A stretch of DNA of 64,000 nt from Nocardia colli (GCF_008704205.1 NZ_VXLC01000001.1:868001-932000), one strand, 5' to 3'. Shown: positions 49,134 through 57,848, counted from the first letter of the stretch. Numbers and translations are program-made. The notes: a model not told the origin generated them from the sequence alone.

Positions 49134-50462
49134 GTGTCCACTAATCGATTCCCCGCGCTGTCCCGGCGCGGATTCATCGGGCTGGCCGGCGCCGTCGCCG
49201 CGGGCGCGGCGCTGACCGCGTGCGCGGGCAGCGGCGGTGGCGCCAAGCAGTCCGGCGACGCCAACACCATCAACTTCTGGTCCAACCACCCCGGCAGCTC
49301 GAAGGATCAGGAAGCCGAGCTGATCAAGCGCTTCCAGGAGAAGTTCCCCGAGCTCAAGGTCAACCTGATCGACGCGGGCAAGAACTACGAGGAAGTGTCG
49401 CAGAAGTTCAATGCGGCGCTGTCCGGCGGCGAAGTGCCCGATGTCGTTGTGCTCTCCGATGTCTGGTGGTTCAACTACGCCCTCAACGGCTCCATCGAAC
49501 CGCTGGACGGGCACTTCGGCGACGCCGGGGTGAAGCTGGACGACTACGTCGACTCGCTGGCCGCGGACTACCTGTTCAACGGCAAGCACTACGCGCTGCC
49601 GTACTCCCGCTCGACGCCGCTGTTCTACTACAACAAGGACGTCTGGGCGAAGGCCGGCCTGCCGGACCGCGGCCCGAACAGCTGGCCCGAGTTCGACGAG
49701 TGGGGCCCGAAGATCCAGGCCGTGGTCGGCGACGGCAAGCTCGCGCACGGCTGGGGCGACGCGAAGAACTACCTGGCCTGGACCTTCCAGGGCCCGAACT
49801 GGACCTTCGGCGGCGCGTACTCCGACCAGTGGAAGCTGAAGTTCACCGAACCCGGCTCGATCGCGGCGGCGCAGTTCTTCCGGGACATGATCCACACCAA
49901 GAAGTACGCGGGCATCAAGCCGCAGATCGCCGTCGACTTCGGCACCGGCGTGATCGCCTCGACCATCGCCTCCACCGGCGACCTCAAGGGCATCAAGCAG
50001 AACGCGGAAGGCAAGCTGCAGTTCGGCACCGCGAACCTGCCGCACCCGAACGGCCCCGGCGTCACCACCGGCGGCGCCGGCCTGGCGATCCCGGCGAAGA
50101 TCTCCGATCAGCGAAAGGTGAACGCGCTCAAGTTCATCGAGTTCATCACCAACGCCACCAACACGGCGTACTTCTCCCAGGCCACCGGGTACATGCCGGT
50201 GCGCAAGTCGGCGGTCACCGATCCGAGCGAGCAGGACTTCCTGGCGAAGAACCCGAACGCGAAGGTCGCCATCGACCAGCTGCCGCTGACCAAGTCGCAG
50301 GACTACGCCCGGGTGTTCGTGCCCGGCGGCGACCAGATCATCGGCACCGGACTGGAGCAGATCGGGCTGCAGAACGCCGACCCGGCAACGGTTTACGCCA
50401 ATGTCACCAGTCAGCTGCAGGCGATCATCGACCGGCAGATCACCCCGAAGCTGCCCAAGTAA
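49134..50462 (+). CDS. ugpB: UgpB, solute-binding lipoprotein for glycerophosphodiesters
   Basis: The 442-residue lipoprotein has a twin-arginine motif (LSRRGFIGLAG) and a lipobox (LTAC, Cys30), so it is probably Tat-exported and lipidated. Features shared with mycobacterial UgpB from memory are INFWSNHPGSSKDQEAELIK, LPYSRSTPLFYYNKDVW, AWTFQGPNWTFGGAYSDQW and NTAYFSQATGYMPVRKSAV. Mycobacterial UgpB binds glycerophosphocholine; the aromatic pocket residues appear conserved. GTG at 49134 has AGGAG eight bases upstream. It lies 16 bases after ugpE and is separated from ugpC by a hairpin. Confidence 0.92.
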   Translation: MSTNRFPALSRRGFIGLAGAVAAGAALTACAGSGGGAKQSGDANTINFWSNHPGSSKDQEAELIKRFQEKFPELKVNLIDAGKNYEEVSQKFNAALSGGEVPDVVVLSDVWWFNYALNGSIEPLDGHFGDAGVKLDDYVDSLAADYLFNGKHYALPYSRSTPLFYYNKDVWAKAGLPDRGPNSWPEFDEWGPKIQAVVGDGKLAHGWGDAKNYLAWTFQGPNWTFGGAYSDQWKLKFTEPGSIAAAQFFRDMIHTKKYAGIKPQIAVDFGTGVIASTIASTGDLKGIKQNAEGKLQFGTANLPHPNGPGVTTGGAGLAIPAKISDQRKVNALKFIEFITNATNTAYFSQATGYMPVRKSAVTDPSEQDFLAKNPNAKVAIDQLPLTKSQDYARVFVPGGDQIIGTGLEQIGLQNADPATVYANVTSQLQAIIDRQITPKLPK

Positions 50463-50472
50463 TACCCGCATC

Positions 50473-50503
50473 CGGTGGCGGCCGCCGCGCGTGGCCGCCA
50501 CCG
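50473..50503 (+). terminator. Intercistronic hairpin between ugpB and ugpC
   Basis: CGGTGGCGGCC (50473-50483) and GGCCGCCACCG (50493-50503) form a perfect 11-bp stem, just after the ugpB stop and 28 bases before ugpC. It may attenuate transcription or protect ugpB mRNA, giving more binding protein than ATPase. Confidence 0.7.
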
Positions 50504-50531
50504 TGAGTTTCACACGAGGAGATCGACGCCC

Positions 50532-51686
50532 ATGGCCACAGTGCAGTTCGACGGTGTGACGCACCTGTATCCCGGGGCGCCGACACCCGCCGTCGACCGC
50601 CTGGACATCGACATCGCCGACGGGGAGTTCATCGTGCTCGTCGGCCCGTCCGGCTGCGGCAAGTCGACCAGCCTGCGCATGCTGGCCGGGCTGGAATCGG
50701 TGGAGGCGGGCCGAATCCTGATCGGCGGCAAGGACGTCACCGCCCTGCCGCCGCGGGCGCGCGACGTGGCGATGGTGTTCCAGAGCTACGCGCTGTACCC
50801 GAACATGACCGTCGCGGAGAACATGGGCTTCGCGCTGCGCAACGCCGGCATGAGCAAGGCCGACACCCTGGTCCGGGTGCAGGAGGCGGCGAAGATGCTG
50901 GAGCTCGAGCAGTTGCTCGACCGCAAACCGGCGAAACTGTCCGGCGGGCAACGGCAACGGGTCGCGATGGGCCGGGCGATCGTGCGCAGGCCGCAGGTGT
51001 TCTGCATGGACGAGCCGCTGTCCAACCTGGACGCGAAGTTGCGGGTCAGCACCCGGTCGCAGATCGCGGCGCTGCAGAAGCGGCTCGGCACCACCACGGT
51101 CTACGTCACCCACGATCAGGTGGAGGCGATGACCATGGGCGACCGGGTGGCCGTGCTGCTCGACGGCAAGTTGCAGCAGATCGCCGCGCCCCGTGAGCTT
51201 TACGACAATCCGGTGAACACCTTCGTCGCCGGCTTCATCGGCTCGCCGGGGATGAACCTGCTGGAGGCGCCGGTGCGCGACGGGGCCGCGGTGCTCGACG
51301 AGCTGCGTATCCCGGTGCCGCACACGGCGAAGACCGGCGATCGGGTGATCGTCGGGATCCGGCCGGAATCGTGGGAGGTGACCACCGAGGACGGTGCGCT
51401 CACCGTCGCCGCCGAGCTGCTCGAGGAGCTGGGCTCGGAGTCGTTCGTGTACAGCCACGGTGTGGCCCGCGGCGAGAGCGATGGGCCCGGAGGAGGTAGC
51501 TTGCGTAACCACGCAGGGCCCCGGGATCGCCGCAATCCCGATGCTGCCTGGAACAGCCGCTCCGGCAAGGTGGTTGCGCGGGTGGACCGCCGGTTCCAGG
51601 TCGCGCTCGGCGATCAGCTGCGCCTGCGGCCCAAGCTCGACGACGTGTTCTTCTTCGACGCGACGACCGAGGAACGCCTGCGCTGA
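50532..51686 (+). CDS. ugpC: UgpC, ABC transporter ATP-binding subunit with unusual insertion
   Basis: The 384-residue MalK-type ATPase has Walker A GPSGCGKST (about 40), the signature KLSGGQRQRVAMG (about 140), Walker B VFCMDEPLSNLDAK (about 160) and the switch His in YVTHDQVEAM, then two TOBE-like segments. Within the last TOBE segment, about residues 315-344 (SDGPGGGSLRNHAGPRDRRN onward) form an in-frame stretch unlike UgpC/MalK proteins. In it 10 of 30 codons end in A or T, against 2 of the preceding 29. ATG at 50532 has GAGGAG upstream. It energises UgpAE. The core is intact, so the gene is likely functional. Confidence 0.9.
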   Translation: MATVQFDGVTHLYPGAPTPAVDRLDIDIADGEFIVLVGPSGCGKSTSLRMLAGLESVEAGRILIGGKDVTALPPRARDVAMVFQSYALYPNMTVAENMGFALRNAGMSKADTLVRVQEAAKMLELEQLLDRKPAKLSGGQRQRVAMGRAIVRRPQVFCMDEPLSNLDAKLRVSTRSQIAALQKRLGTTTVYVTHDQVEAMTMGDRVAVLLDGKLQQIAAPRELYDNPVNTFVAGFIGSPGMNLLEAPVRDGAAVLDELRIPVPHTAKTGDRVIVGIRPESWEVTTEDGALTVAAELLEELGSESFVYSHGVARGESDGPGGGSLRNHAGPRDRRNPDAAWNSRSGKVVARVDRRFQVALGDQLRLRPKLDDVFFFDATTEERLR

Positions 51687-51707
51687 GGCGTCCCTCGGTC
51701 CGCGGGT

Positions 51708-53726
51708 CTACCAGATCTTGACCCGCTCGGCCGGGTCCAGATACAGCGCGTCGCCCGGGTTCACCTGGAACGCCTCGTGGAAGCTGTCGATGTTGCGAAC
51801 GACTGCGTTGCAACGGAATTCGGGCGGCGAGTGCGGGTCGACGGTGAGCCGGCGGATGGCCTCCTCGGTGCGCGCCTTGGTCCGCCAGACCTGGGCCCAG
51901 CCGTAGAAGACGCGTTGCAGGCCGGTGAGGCCGTCGATCTCCGCGGGCTCCTTGCCGTCCAGGGAGATCTTGTAGGCCTGCAGCGCGATGGACAGCCCGC
52001 CCAGGTCGCCGATGTTCTCGCCGATGGTGAATTCGCCGTTGACCGTGTGCTCGTCCGGGAGTTCCTTCGGCGAGAGCACGTTGTACTGGTCGATCAATGC
52101 CTTTGTGCGCTTGCCGAATTCGGTGCGGTCGTCGTCGGTCCACCAGTCGACCATGTTGCCGTCGCCGTCGTACTTGGCGCCCTGGTCGTCGAAGCCGTGG
52201 CCGATCTCGTGGCCGATCACCGCGCCGATGCCGCCGTAGTTGGCGGCGTCGTCGGCGTTCATGTCGAAGAACGGCGGCTGCAGAATCGCGGCGGGGAAGA
52301 CGATCTCGTTCATGCCGGGGTTGTAGTAGGCGTTGACCGTCTGCGGCGTCATGAACCATTCGTCGCGGTCCACCGGGCCGCCGAGCTTGTTCAGGTCGCG
52401 ATCGTGGTCGGCGGCGTAACCGTTGCGGTAGTTGCCGACCAGGTCGGCCGGGTCGATCCGGACGTCGGAGTAGTCGCGCCACTTGTCCGGGTAGCCGATC
52501 TTCGGGGTGAACTTCTCCAGCTTGGCCAGCGCGGCCGCCCTGGTGTCCGGCCCCATCCAGTCCAGCTCGGCGATGTTGCGGCGGTAGGCCTCCTGGAGGT
52601 TTTCCACCAGCTCCACCATCCTGGCCTTGGCGTCCGGCGGGAAGTGTTCGGCCACATACAGTTTGCCGACGGCCTCGCCGAGCAGGTCCTGCACCAGCGA
52701 GACGCCGCGCTTCCAGCGCTCGCGGATCTCCTCGGCACCGGTCAGCGTGTGCCCGTAGAAGGCGAAGTTCTCCGCGATCAGCTCGTCGGTGAGATACGGT
52801 GCGCGCGCACGCAGCACCCGCCAGGCCGCCCAGGCCTGCCAGTCGGCCAGTGCTTCCTCGGTCCACACCCGTCCGAAGGTGTCCAGGTAATCCGGCTGCC
52901 GGACAACGACTTCGGCGAGCACCTCGGGACCGGACGCGGAGACGTGCTCGGCCAGGGCGGAAGCCCATGCGGCCCAGTCGAACTCGGGGTGCGCGGCGAC
53001 CAGTTCGGCGAAAGTGGTCAAGTTGTAGCTGAGTTCGGCGTCGCGGCGGCGCACCACGTCCCAGTGACCGGCGGCGAGCTTGCGTTCCAGCTCGAACACC
53101 CGCTGCCCGACCGTGTCCAGGTCCTGCGGCAGCAGGTCGGCGATCCGCGGATCCGCCGCGGCGAGGGCGAACATGCGGCCGATGTGCGCGATGTATTCGG
53201 CGCGGATCTCGGCGGATTCGTCCTGCCGGTAGTACGACTCGTCGGGCAGGCCGAGGCCGGACTGGGTGGCGTGCACCAGGTAGCGGGTGGAGTCCTTGTC
53301 GTCGGTGTCCACGTAGAAGTTCACCGCGCCGCCGACGCCGGTGCGCTGCAACGTGCCGAGCAGCGCCGCGAACGCGCTGCGATCGGCGATCTGTTGGATC
53401 GCGGCGAGCTCCGCCGAGATGGGGGCCAGGCCGGCCGCCGTGACGGTCTCGGTGTCCATGAAGCTGGTGAACAGGTCGCCGATCTTGCGGGCATCGCTGC
53501 CGGGCTCGGCGGCCTGCGCGGAGGCCTGCTCGATGATCACCTGGACGTCGCGTTCGGCCTGGTCGTAGAGCGCGCGGAAGGCGCCGTCCACCGCGCGGTC
53601 GGCCGGTATGTCGTAGTCGTCCAGCCATTTGCCGTTGACATGCGCGAACAGGTCGTCCTGCACCCGTACGGCCTGGTCAAGGTAGGACAGATCAATACCG
53701 GAGGGACTGTTCAGCTCGGAAGTCAC
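51708..53726 (-). CDS. zmp1: M13-family zinc metallopeptidase, Zmp1-like
   Basis: The 672-residue protein matches mycobacterial Zmp1 from memory along its length: GIDLSYLDQAVRVQDDLFAH, RYLVHATQSGLGLPDESYYR, NAYYNPGMNEIVFPAAILQP, zinc motif VIGHEIGHGFDD (about 509), GENIGDLGGLSIAL with the third zinc ligand Glu (about 572), and the C-terminal VKIW. M13 peptidases cleave short peptides; Zmp1 in tuberculosis interferes with inflammasome activation. No signal peptide is visible, as in Zmp1. GTG at 53726 lies five bases after TACTGG. It is convergent with ugpC, only 21 bases apart. Confidence 0.92.
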   Translation of the reverse strand: MTSELNSPSGIDLSYLDQAVRVQDDLFAHVNGKWLDDYDIPADRAVDGAFRALYDQAERDVQVIIEQASAQAAEPGSDARKIGDLFTSFMDTETVTAAGLAPISAELAAIQQIADRSAFAALLGTLQRTGVGGAVNFYVDTDDKDSTRYLVHATQSGLGLPDESYYRQDESAEIRAEYIAHIGRMFALAAADPRIADLLPQDLDTVGQRVFELERKLAAGHWDVVRRRDAELSYNLTTFAELVAAHPEFDWAAWASALAEHVSASGPEVLAEVVVRQPDYLDTFGRVWTEEALADWQAWAAWRVLRARAPYLTDELIAENFAFYGHTLTGAEEIRERWKRGVSLVQDLLGEAVGKLYVAEHFPPDAKARMVELVENLQEAYRRNIAELDWMGPDTRAAALAKLEKFTPKIGYPDKWRDYSDVRIDPADLVGNYRNGYAADHDRDLNKLGGPVDRDEWFMTPQTVNAYYNPGMNEIVFPAAILQPPFFDMNADDAANYGGIGAVIGHEIGHGFDDQGAKYDGDGNMVDWWTDDDRTEFGKRTKALIDQYNVLSPKELPDEHTVNGEFTIGENIGDLGGLSIALQAYKISLDGKEPAEIDGLTGLQRVFYGWAQVWRTKARTEEAIRRLTVDPHSPPEFRCNAVVRNIDSFHEAFQVNPGDALYLDPAERVKIW

Positions 53727-53758
53727 GCTGTCCAGTATGCCGACGCGCGCAGAAATCG

Positions 53759-53784
53759 GCCCCCGACTGCGGACAGCCGGGGGC
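53759..53784 (-). terminator. Hairpin terminator after the DUF397 gene
   Basis: GCCCCCG (53759-53765) pairs with CGGGGGC (53778-53784), with an inner CTG/CAG stem. It lies 30 bases beyond the minus-strand DUF397 stop and before the zmp1 start region, so it separates the two. Confidence 0.7.
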
Positions 53785-53813
53785 AACGGGTCATGGATTT
53801 GGCAGTGCGTCGG

Positions 53814-54194
53814 TCAGACGGTGAGCGCGACGCGGTCGAACTCGCCGTCGCGGGCGCCGAGCAGGAAAGCGTCCCACTCCTGCGGGGTGTAGCCGAGCAC
53901 GGTGCCGCCGTGCTCGAGCGTGGTGTGCCCGTCGGCGCGGGTGTGCGCGATGAGCGCGCCGGACGGTCGTCCGGGCACGCGCACGCTGTCGAGGAACGTG
54001 GTCCACTCCCGGGCGGTGACGGTGATGATGGGTTCGTCGGCGGGGTGGTTGGCTGGATTGCGGCGGTACTTGCTGTCGCGTACGAGCACCGCGTCACCAT
54101 CGAAGCGGACCTCGACACATTGGTTGCCGTTGTTCGATCGAGTCGACCGGAACCAGTCGGTGCAAACCGACCGGGAAGTAGCGGTGGTGGCCAT
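53814..54194 (-). CDS. DUF397 domain protein, probably with two DUF397 units
   Basis: The 126-residue protein starts with a DUF397 unit (WFRSTRSNNGNQCVEVRF, AVLVRDSKYRRNPAN, TVTAREWTTFLDSV). A second, degenerate copy (HTTLEHGGTVLGYTPQEWDA, then FLLGARDGEFDRVALTV) follows. DUF397 proteins are small partners of XRE-DUF5753 regulators in actinobacteria. ATG at 54194 lies seven bases after TAAAAT, which contains the stop of the upstream regulator gene, so it may be made from a leaderless transcript. An ATG at 54218 overlapping that gene is an alternative. Confidence 0.8.
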   Translation of the reverse strand: MATTATSRSVCTDWFRSTRSNNGNQCVEVRFDGDAVLVRDSKYRRNPANHPADEPIITVTAREWTTFLDSVRVPGRPSGALIAHTRADGHTTLEHGGTVLGYTPQEWDAFLLGARDGEFDRVALTV

Positions 54195-54204
54195 GGGCCG
54201 GATT

Positions 54205-55056
54205 TTACACTCGGGCATACGTCCTGATCAGGGTCGATGATGCGACACGGTCCAGCGACTGCTCCTGCGCGCGCACGTAGGCGAAGCTCAGATCGCGGAC
54301 CAGTTCCGGGTCGTCGACCGCCCCGCCGAACACCGCGCTCTCCGCCCAGCCGAAGGTCGGGAGCTGCTGGCCGGCGAAATCGATCAGGTGAAAACTCGAC
54401 CCGCCGAGCACCGCGCCCGCGGTGGCGGCGAACGGGATGACCCGCACCTCGACCGTGTCCAGCTCGTCGATCAGCTCGGCCAAATGTGTCAACTGCGCGC
54501 GCAGCACCTCCGGCCCCCCGGTCTGCTGGAGCAGCGTGCCCTCGCCGATCACCGCGGTCAGCTCGACCGGTTCCTTGCCGCGCAATCGTTCCTGCCTGCG
54601 CATGCGGATCGCGACCAGCTGATCGACCTGTACCGGACGGATCATCACGTCGGAACTGATCAGCGCGCGGGCATAGTCCTCGGTCTGCAACAGGCCGGGC
54701 ACCACGAGGCTGTCGTAGCTGCGGATGCTCTGCGCGCCGGATTCCATGCCGTAGAGACGCTGCAGTTCCGGGCCGATCAGCGCGGAGGACTTGGTCCACC
54801 AGCCGCGCTGCTTGCTGGCCTCCAGCAGCGCGAGCAGCTCCGCGCGTTCCTCGGCCTCCACCTCCAGCAACTCGAGCACCGGGCCGATGGTGTTGCCGGT
54901 GAGCACGCGCCGGCCCTTCTCCACATGCGACCAGTTGGCCGGGGTGAAGCCGACCCGCTTGGCGAAGCCCGCCGAATCGAACCCGCGCTGTTCGCGCAGC
55001 TCACGCAGCCGCAACACCAGTTCCCAGCGCGCAACGGTAGGCGAGACGGGTGCCAT
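54205..55056 (-). CDS. XRE-family helix-turn-helix regulator with DUF5753 domain (WhiJ-like)
   Basis: The 283-residue protein has an HTH (LRLRELREQRGFDSAGFAKR, VGFTPANWSHVEKGRRVLTG) and a DUF5753 ligand-like domain (SLVVPGLLQTEDYARALISS, MRRQERLRGKEPVELTAVIG, VRVIPFAATAGAVLGGSSFH). ATG at 55056 follows TACGAT by eight bases; the frame continues to 55122 but those residues precede the family's start. The adjacent DUF397 gene makes this a WhiJ-type module. In Streptomyces, WhiJ-like proteins repress development genes and the partner relieves repression; here the target is unknown. Confidence 0.88.
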   Translation of the reverse strand: MAPVSPTVARWELVLRLRELREQRGFDSAGFAKRVGFTPANWSHVEKGRRVLTGNTIGPVLELLEVEAEERAELLALLEASKQRGWWTKSSALIGPELQRLYGMESGAQSIRSYDSLVVPGLLQTEDYARALISSDVMIRPVQVDQLVAIRMRRQERLRGKEPVELTAVIGEGTLLQQTGGPEVLRAQLTHLAELIDELDTVEVRVIPFAATAGAVLGGSSFHLIDFAGQQLPTFGWAESAVFGGAVDDPELVRDLSFAYVRAQEQSLDRVASSTLIRTYARV

Positions 55057-55193
55057 GACAGGCGATCGTACGCGGGGTGGACTCACCGGCGTGTGACTAT
55101 TGTCAACCCAGTTGTGCGGCATTAGGGTCGGGTTTCAGCGGTCGATTCTCTCCCCCCTTCACGCGATCCACCCGCATCGAGGCGAGGAACGTC

Positions 55194-55721
55194 ATGAGTT
55201 TGTCCCGCACTGAATCAGGCAGTTATCCCGCATCCTCCGATTACACGACGATGCAGGACGCCATCGCCCGCTGCCGCCGATATCGCAAGGACCACGGGCT
55301 CTATGGCGTCGTTGACCCGGCGCTCGGCCGGATCATGCTGGAGGTGGGTGCGGTCGGGGCGGTCGTGATGCCCGCCGCGCTCGGCCGCCGGGTGCGGGCG
55401 CGGCTGACCGCGGCGGCGCCCGACGACCGGGCGGGACCGATCATCGCGCACCCGCGTTCGGACCGGTGGACGTTCCTCACCGGTCCCACCGACAACTCGT
55501 ATCTGGACACCGAACTGTTCGCCGACCTGTTCCGGGTCTGCGCCTCGGTCGCGCTGCCCGGCAGCCACATCGTGCTGCCCTCGCCGGCCGACGAGGGCAG
55601 CGGCTACCGCAAGTGGATTGCCGAGCCCGAGCGCGACTTTCGCCCGGAAATGAGCGACGTGCTGGCCGCTACCCGGGCCTGCGCGGCGGTCAGCGGGGAG
55701 TCGGCGCCGGCGGCGGAGTGA
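55194..55721 (+). CDS. Hypothetical protein divergent from the XRE-DUF5753/DUF397 module
   Basis: The 175-residue soluble protein has an N-terminal region with ARCRRYRKDHGLYGVVDPAL, a strand with GAVGAVVMPAALGRRV, then RSDRWTFLTGPTDNSYLDTE and LPGSHIVLPSPADEGSGYRK. I associate similar proteins with loci of XRE-DUF5753 regulators in Nocardia, but cannot verify or name a function. ATG at 55194 has GAGGAA upstream. Its last 32 bases overlap the convergent DUF4190 gene. Confidence 0.7.
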   Translation: MSLSRTESGSYPASSDYTTMQDAIARCRRYRKDHGLYGVVDPALGRIMLEVGAVGAVVMPAALGRRVRARLTAAAPDDRAGPIIAHPRSDRWTFLTGPTDNSYLDTELFADLFRVCASVALPGSHIVLPSPADEGSGYRKWIAEPERDFRPEMSDVLAATRACAAVSGESAPAAE

Positions 55722-56187
55722 GGGTGACGCTGAACTTGTCCTCCAGCCGCTGATTCCATTCGCGCTCGCACTGGTCGACCTTGGACTGGTCGCCGCCCGC
55801 CTTGTTCACGCAGTCGACGAAGTCCTTGCCGCCGCTGTTGACGAAGAAGCTGTAGCCCACGACGGTGACCACGATGGCGCCGATCAGGCCCAGCGCGCCG
55901 AGGATCAGGCCGGTGATCGCCATCCCCGCGCCGCCCGCCCGGCCGGACCGGGTCTTCACCAGCGCGACGATGCCGAAGATGACGGCGAACGCGCCGAACA
56001 GGTAGCCGCCGACCAGCGTCCAGAAGCTCAGCAGCGCGATGATGCCCAGCACCAGCGCGGTGATCGCCAGGCCCTTGCCCTTCGGCGACTCCTGCCAGTA
56101 CGCGGGCTGACCAGGCTGCTGGCCGCCGGGCGGCTGGCCGTACCCGGGAGGCGGTGGGTATTGGCCGGGAGGCGGGTATTGCGACAT
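55690..56187 (-). CDS. DUF4190 domain membrane protein with Pro/Gly/Tyr-rich N-terminus
   Basis: The 165-residue protein has a cytoplasmic Pro/Gln/Tyr-rich N-terminus (YPPPGQYPPPPGYGQPPGGQ), then two membrane segments of the DUF4190 type (LAITALVLGIIALLSFWTLV and AGMAITGLILGALGLIGAIV). An extracytoplasmic region with a Cys pair (DFVDCVNKAG and DQCEREWN) ends the protein. ATG start at 56187. Its 3' end overlaps the convergent gene by 32 bases, an unusually long convergent overlap. Function unknown; such proteins are common in actinobacterial membranes. Confidence 0.8.
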   Translation of the reverse strand: MSQYPPPGQYPPPPGYGQPPGGQQPGQPAYWQESPKGKGLAITALVLGIIALLSFWTLVGGYLFGAFAVIFGIVALVKTRSGRAGGAGMAITGLILGALGLIGAIVVTVVGYSFFVNSGGKDFVDCVNKAGGDQSKVDQCEREWNQRLEDKFSVTLTPPPAPTPR

Positions 56188-56373
56188 GGACTTCCTCTCC
56201 GTCGGTGCCTCGCGCCGCTCGATCCGGACCAGGTGGGCCGGCGGGTACGCGGGGATCGCCTACTGATCGCATGCGCTACGGGCGGATGTTAATGCGAGGT
56301 ATGCCCATTTTGTCGCAAGCCGGCGGCGTCCGGTGCCTGGACGCGCACGGCGGGATCGATTCAGGCCGTCCGG

Positions 56374-57147
56374 CTACTGTGCGCCGAGGCGCGCGTGCAT
56401 CTCCCAGACCAGGATTTCCGACGGCCTGCGGGCGATGACCCGCTGGCCGCCGGTGCGGGTCAGCCGGACCGCGTCGCCCTCGTCCAGGGTGCCGACGCCT
56501 TCCATCTCCACCTCGCCGCTCGCGACGAAAACATGCAGGTAGGGGGCGTCGGGCAGGTCTATGACGTGCTCGGGGTCGCCGGACATCCGGGCCACGTGGA
56601 ACGCCGCGTGGCTGCTGTTGATGGCGATGGCGGTGCGATCGCGGTAGCGCGGCAGGCCCGCGGCCACGGTCACCAAACCGCCGGCGGCCAGCTCGTCGTC
56701 GATCTCGAGCTGCTGATAGCCGGGTGTGAGGCCCGGCTCATCGGGGACCACCCACATCTGCACGAAATGCACCGGCTCGTCGTGCCGGGCGCCGTCGATG
56801 CGCCACGCGTCGTTCTTCTCCGAGTGCAGGATGCCGGTGCCGGCGCTCATCCGCTGGGCCAGCCCCGGATAGATGATGCCGCTGTGGCCGAGCGAGTCCT
56901 GATGGACCAGGCTGCCGCCGAGCACCCAGGTGACGATCTCCATATCCCGGTGCGGATGCGTGTCGAAGCCCTGACCGGGGGAGACCACATCGTCGTTGTT
57001 GACCAGCAGCAGGCCGTGGTGGGTGTTGTCCGGATCGTAGTGCTCGCCGAACGAGAACGAATGCTTCGAATCCAGCCAGGAGACCCGCGTCTTCATGCGG
57101 TCGCCTGCTCGATGGACGTCGATGTGTGGTGTCGTGAGTGTGGACAT
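56374..57147 (-). CDS. Pirin-family protein (YhhW-like bicupin)
   Basis: The 257-residue protein shows the pirin signature: SWLDSKHSFSFGEHYDP, FDTHPHRDMEIVTWVLGG (metal-binding His pair and His/Glu cluster) and AGTGILHSEKN. A second, degenerate cupin follows. YhhW-type pirins can have quercetin 2,3-dioxygenase activity; the physiological role is often redox sensing or flavonoid degradation. ATG at 57147 has GAGGAGG eight bases upstream. It is a single gene. Confidence 0.87.
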   Translation of the reverse strand: MSTLTTPHIDVHRAGDRMKTRVSWLDSKHSFSFGEHYDPDNTHHGLLLVNNDDVVSPGQGFDTHPHRDMEIVTWVLGGSLVHQDSLGHSGIIYPGLAQRMSAGTGILHSEKNDAWRIDGARHDEPVHFVQMWVVPDEPGLTPGYQQLEIDDELAAGGLVTVAAGLPRYRDRTAIAINSSHAAFHVARMSGDPEHVIDLPDAPYLHVFVASGEVEMEGVGTLDEGDAVRLTRTGGQRVIARRPSEILVWEMHARLGAQ

Positions 57148-57383
57148 CAGGTCCTCCTCTCGGGACCGTGCACCGATCACCTTTCAGGGTAGGAGCACAG
57201 ACGTCGCGGTACTCCACATTCCTAGTAAATTGTCCTGCACTCGGCATTTTACGCGAGCGACCAGCGGGTGAACGTCAGGCGAGCAGCACCGGCCGATCCG
57301 GCGACCCGGTGGGCGAACGCTTCCCGCGCCCGGGCCGGGTTCGTAAAATGATGCGCCGCAATGCAACCGGAGGTGACGAACAG

Positions 57384-57848
57384 ATGCGACCCGAGACCCT
57401 CGCGCGCATCGAGCGACAACTCCGCAGCGAGGCGCGCCGCGACGGCATCGCCCACTTCGTGGTCGGCGTCGCGGTGTTCCGCGACCGCAAACTCCTGGTC
57501 GTGCGCCGGGTGCCGGACGACTTCCACGGCGGCATGTACGAACTCCCCGGCGGCGGAGTCGAATCCGGCGAGACCTTCGCTCAATGCGTGGAACGCGAGC
57601 TGTTCGAGGAGACCGGCCTGCGCGTGCGCCGGATCACCGACTTCCTCGGCGGCATCGACTACGCCACCAGAACCAAGTCCCGAGTGCGTAAATACAGCTT
57701 CCTGGTGGACGTCGAGCCGGGCGAGGTGGCGCTGGAGCCCGGCGAGCACGACGCGTTCGCCTGGATCGATGCCGGCGCCCTCGACCAGCTGCCGATGGCG
57801 CCGGACATGCGCGCGGCGGTCAGCGCCCTGGTCACCGACGCGCACTGA
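57384..57848 (+). CDS. Nudix hydrolase
   Basis: The 154-residue protein carries a Nudix box: GGGVESGETF, then CVERELFEETGLRV, giving the G-x5-E-x7-REUXEEXGU pattern, near residues 62-84. It hydrolyses nucleoside diphosphates linked to another moiety; the substrate is unknown. ATG at 57384 is chosen with GGAGG upstream (11-base gap), though an in-frame ATG near 57348 after TAAAAT is another possibility. The open frame further upstream (from 57138) runs through the pirin gene promoter and is rejected. Confidence 0.85.
   Translation: MRPETLARIERQLRSEARRDGIAHFVVGVAVFRDRKLLVVRRVPDDFHGGMYELPGGGVESGETFAQCVERELFEETGLRVRRITDFLGGIDYATRTKSRVRKYSFLVDVEPGEVALEPGEHDAFAWIDAGALDQLPMAPDMRAAVSALVTDAH

Noticed and set aside
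53723..54799. 358-codon minus-strand frame over the DUF397/XRE region
   Set aside because: Out of frame with both domain-containing proteins; no start signal and low-complexity composition.
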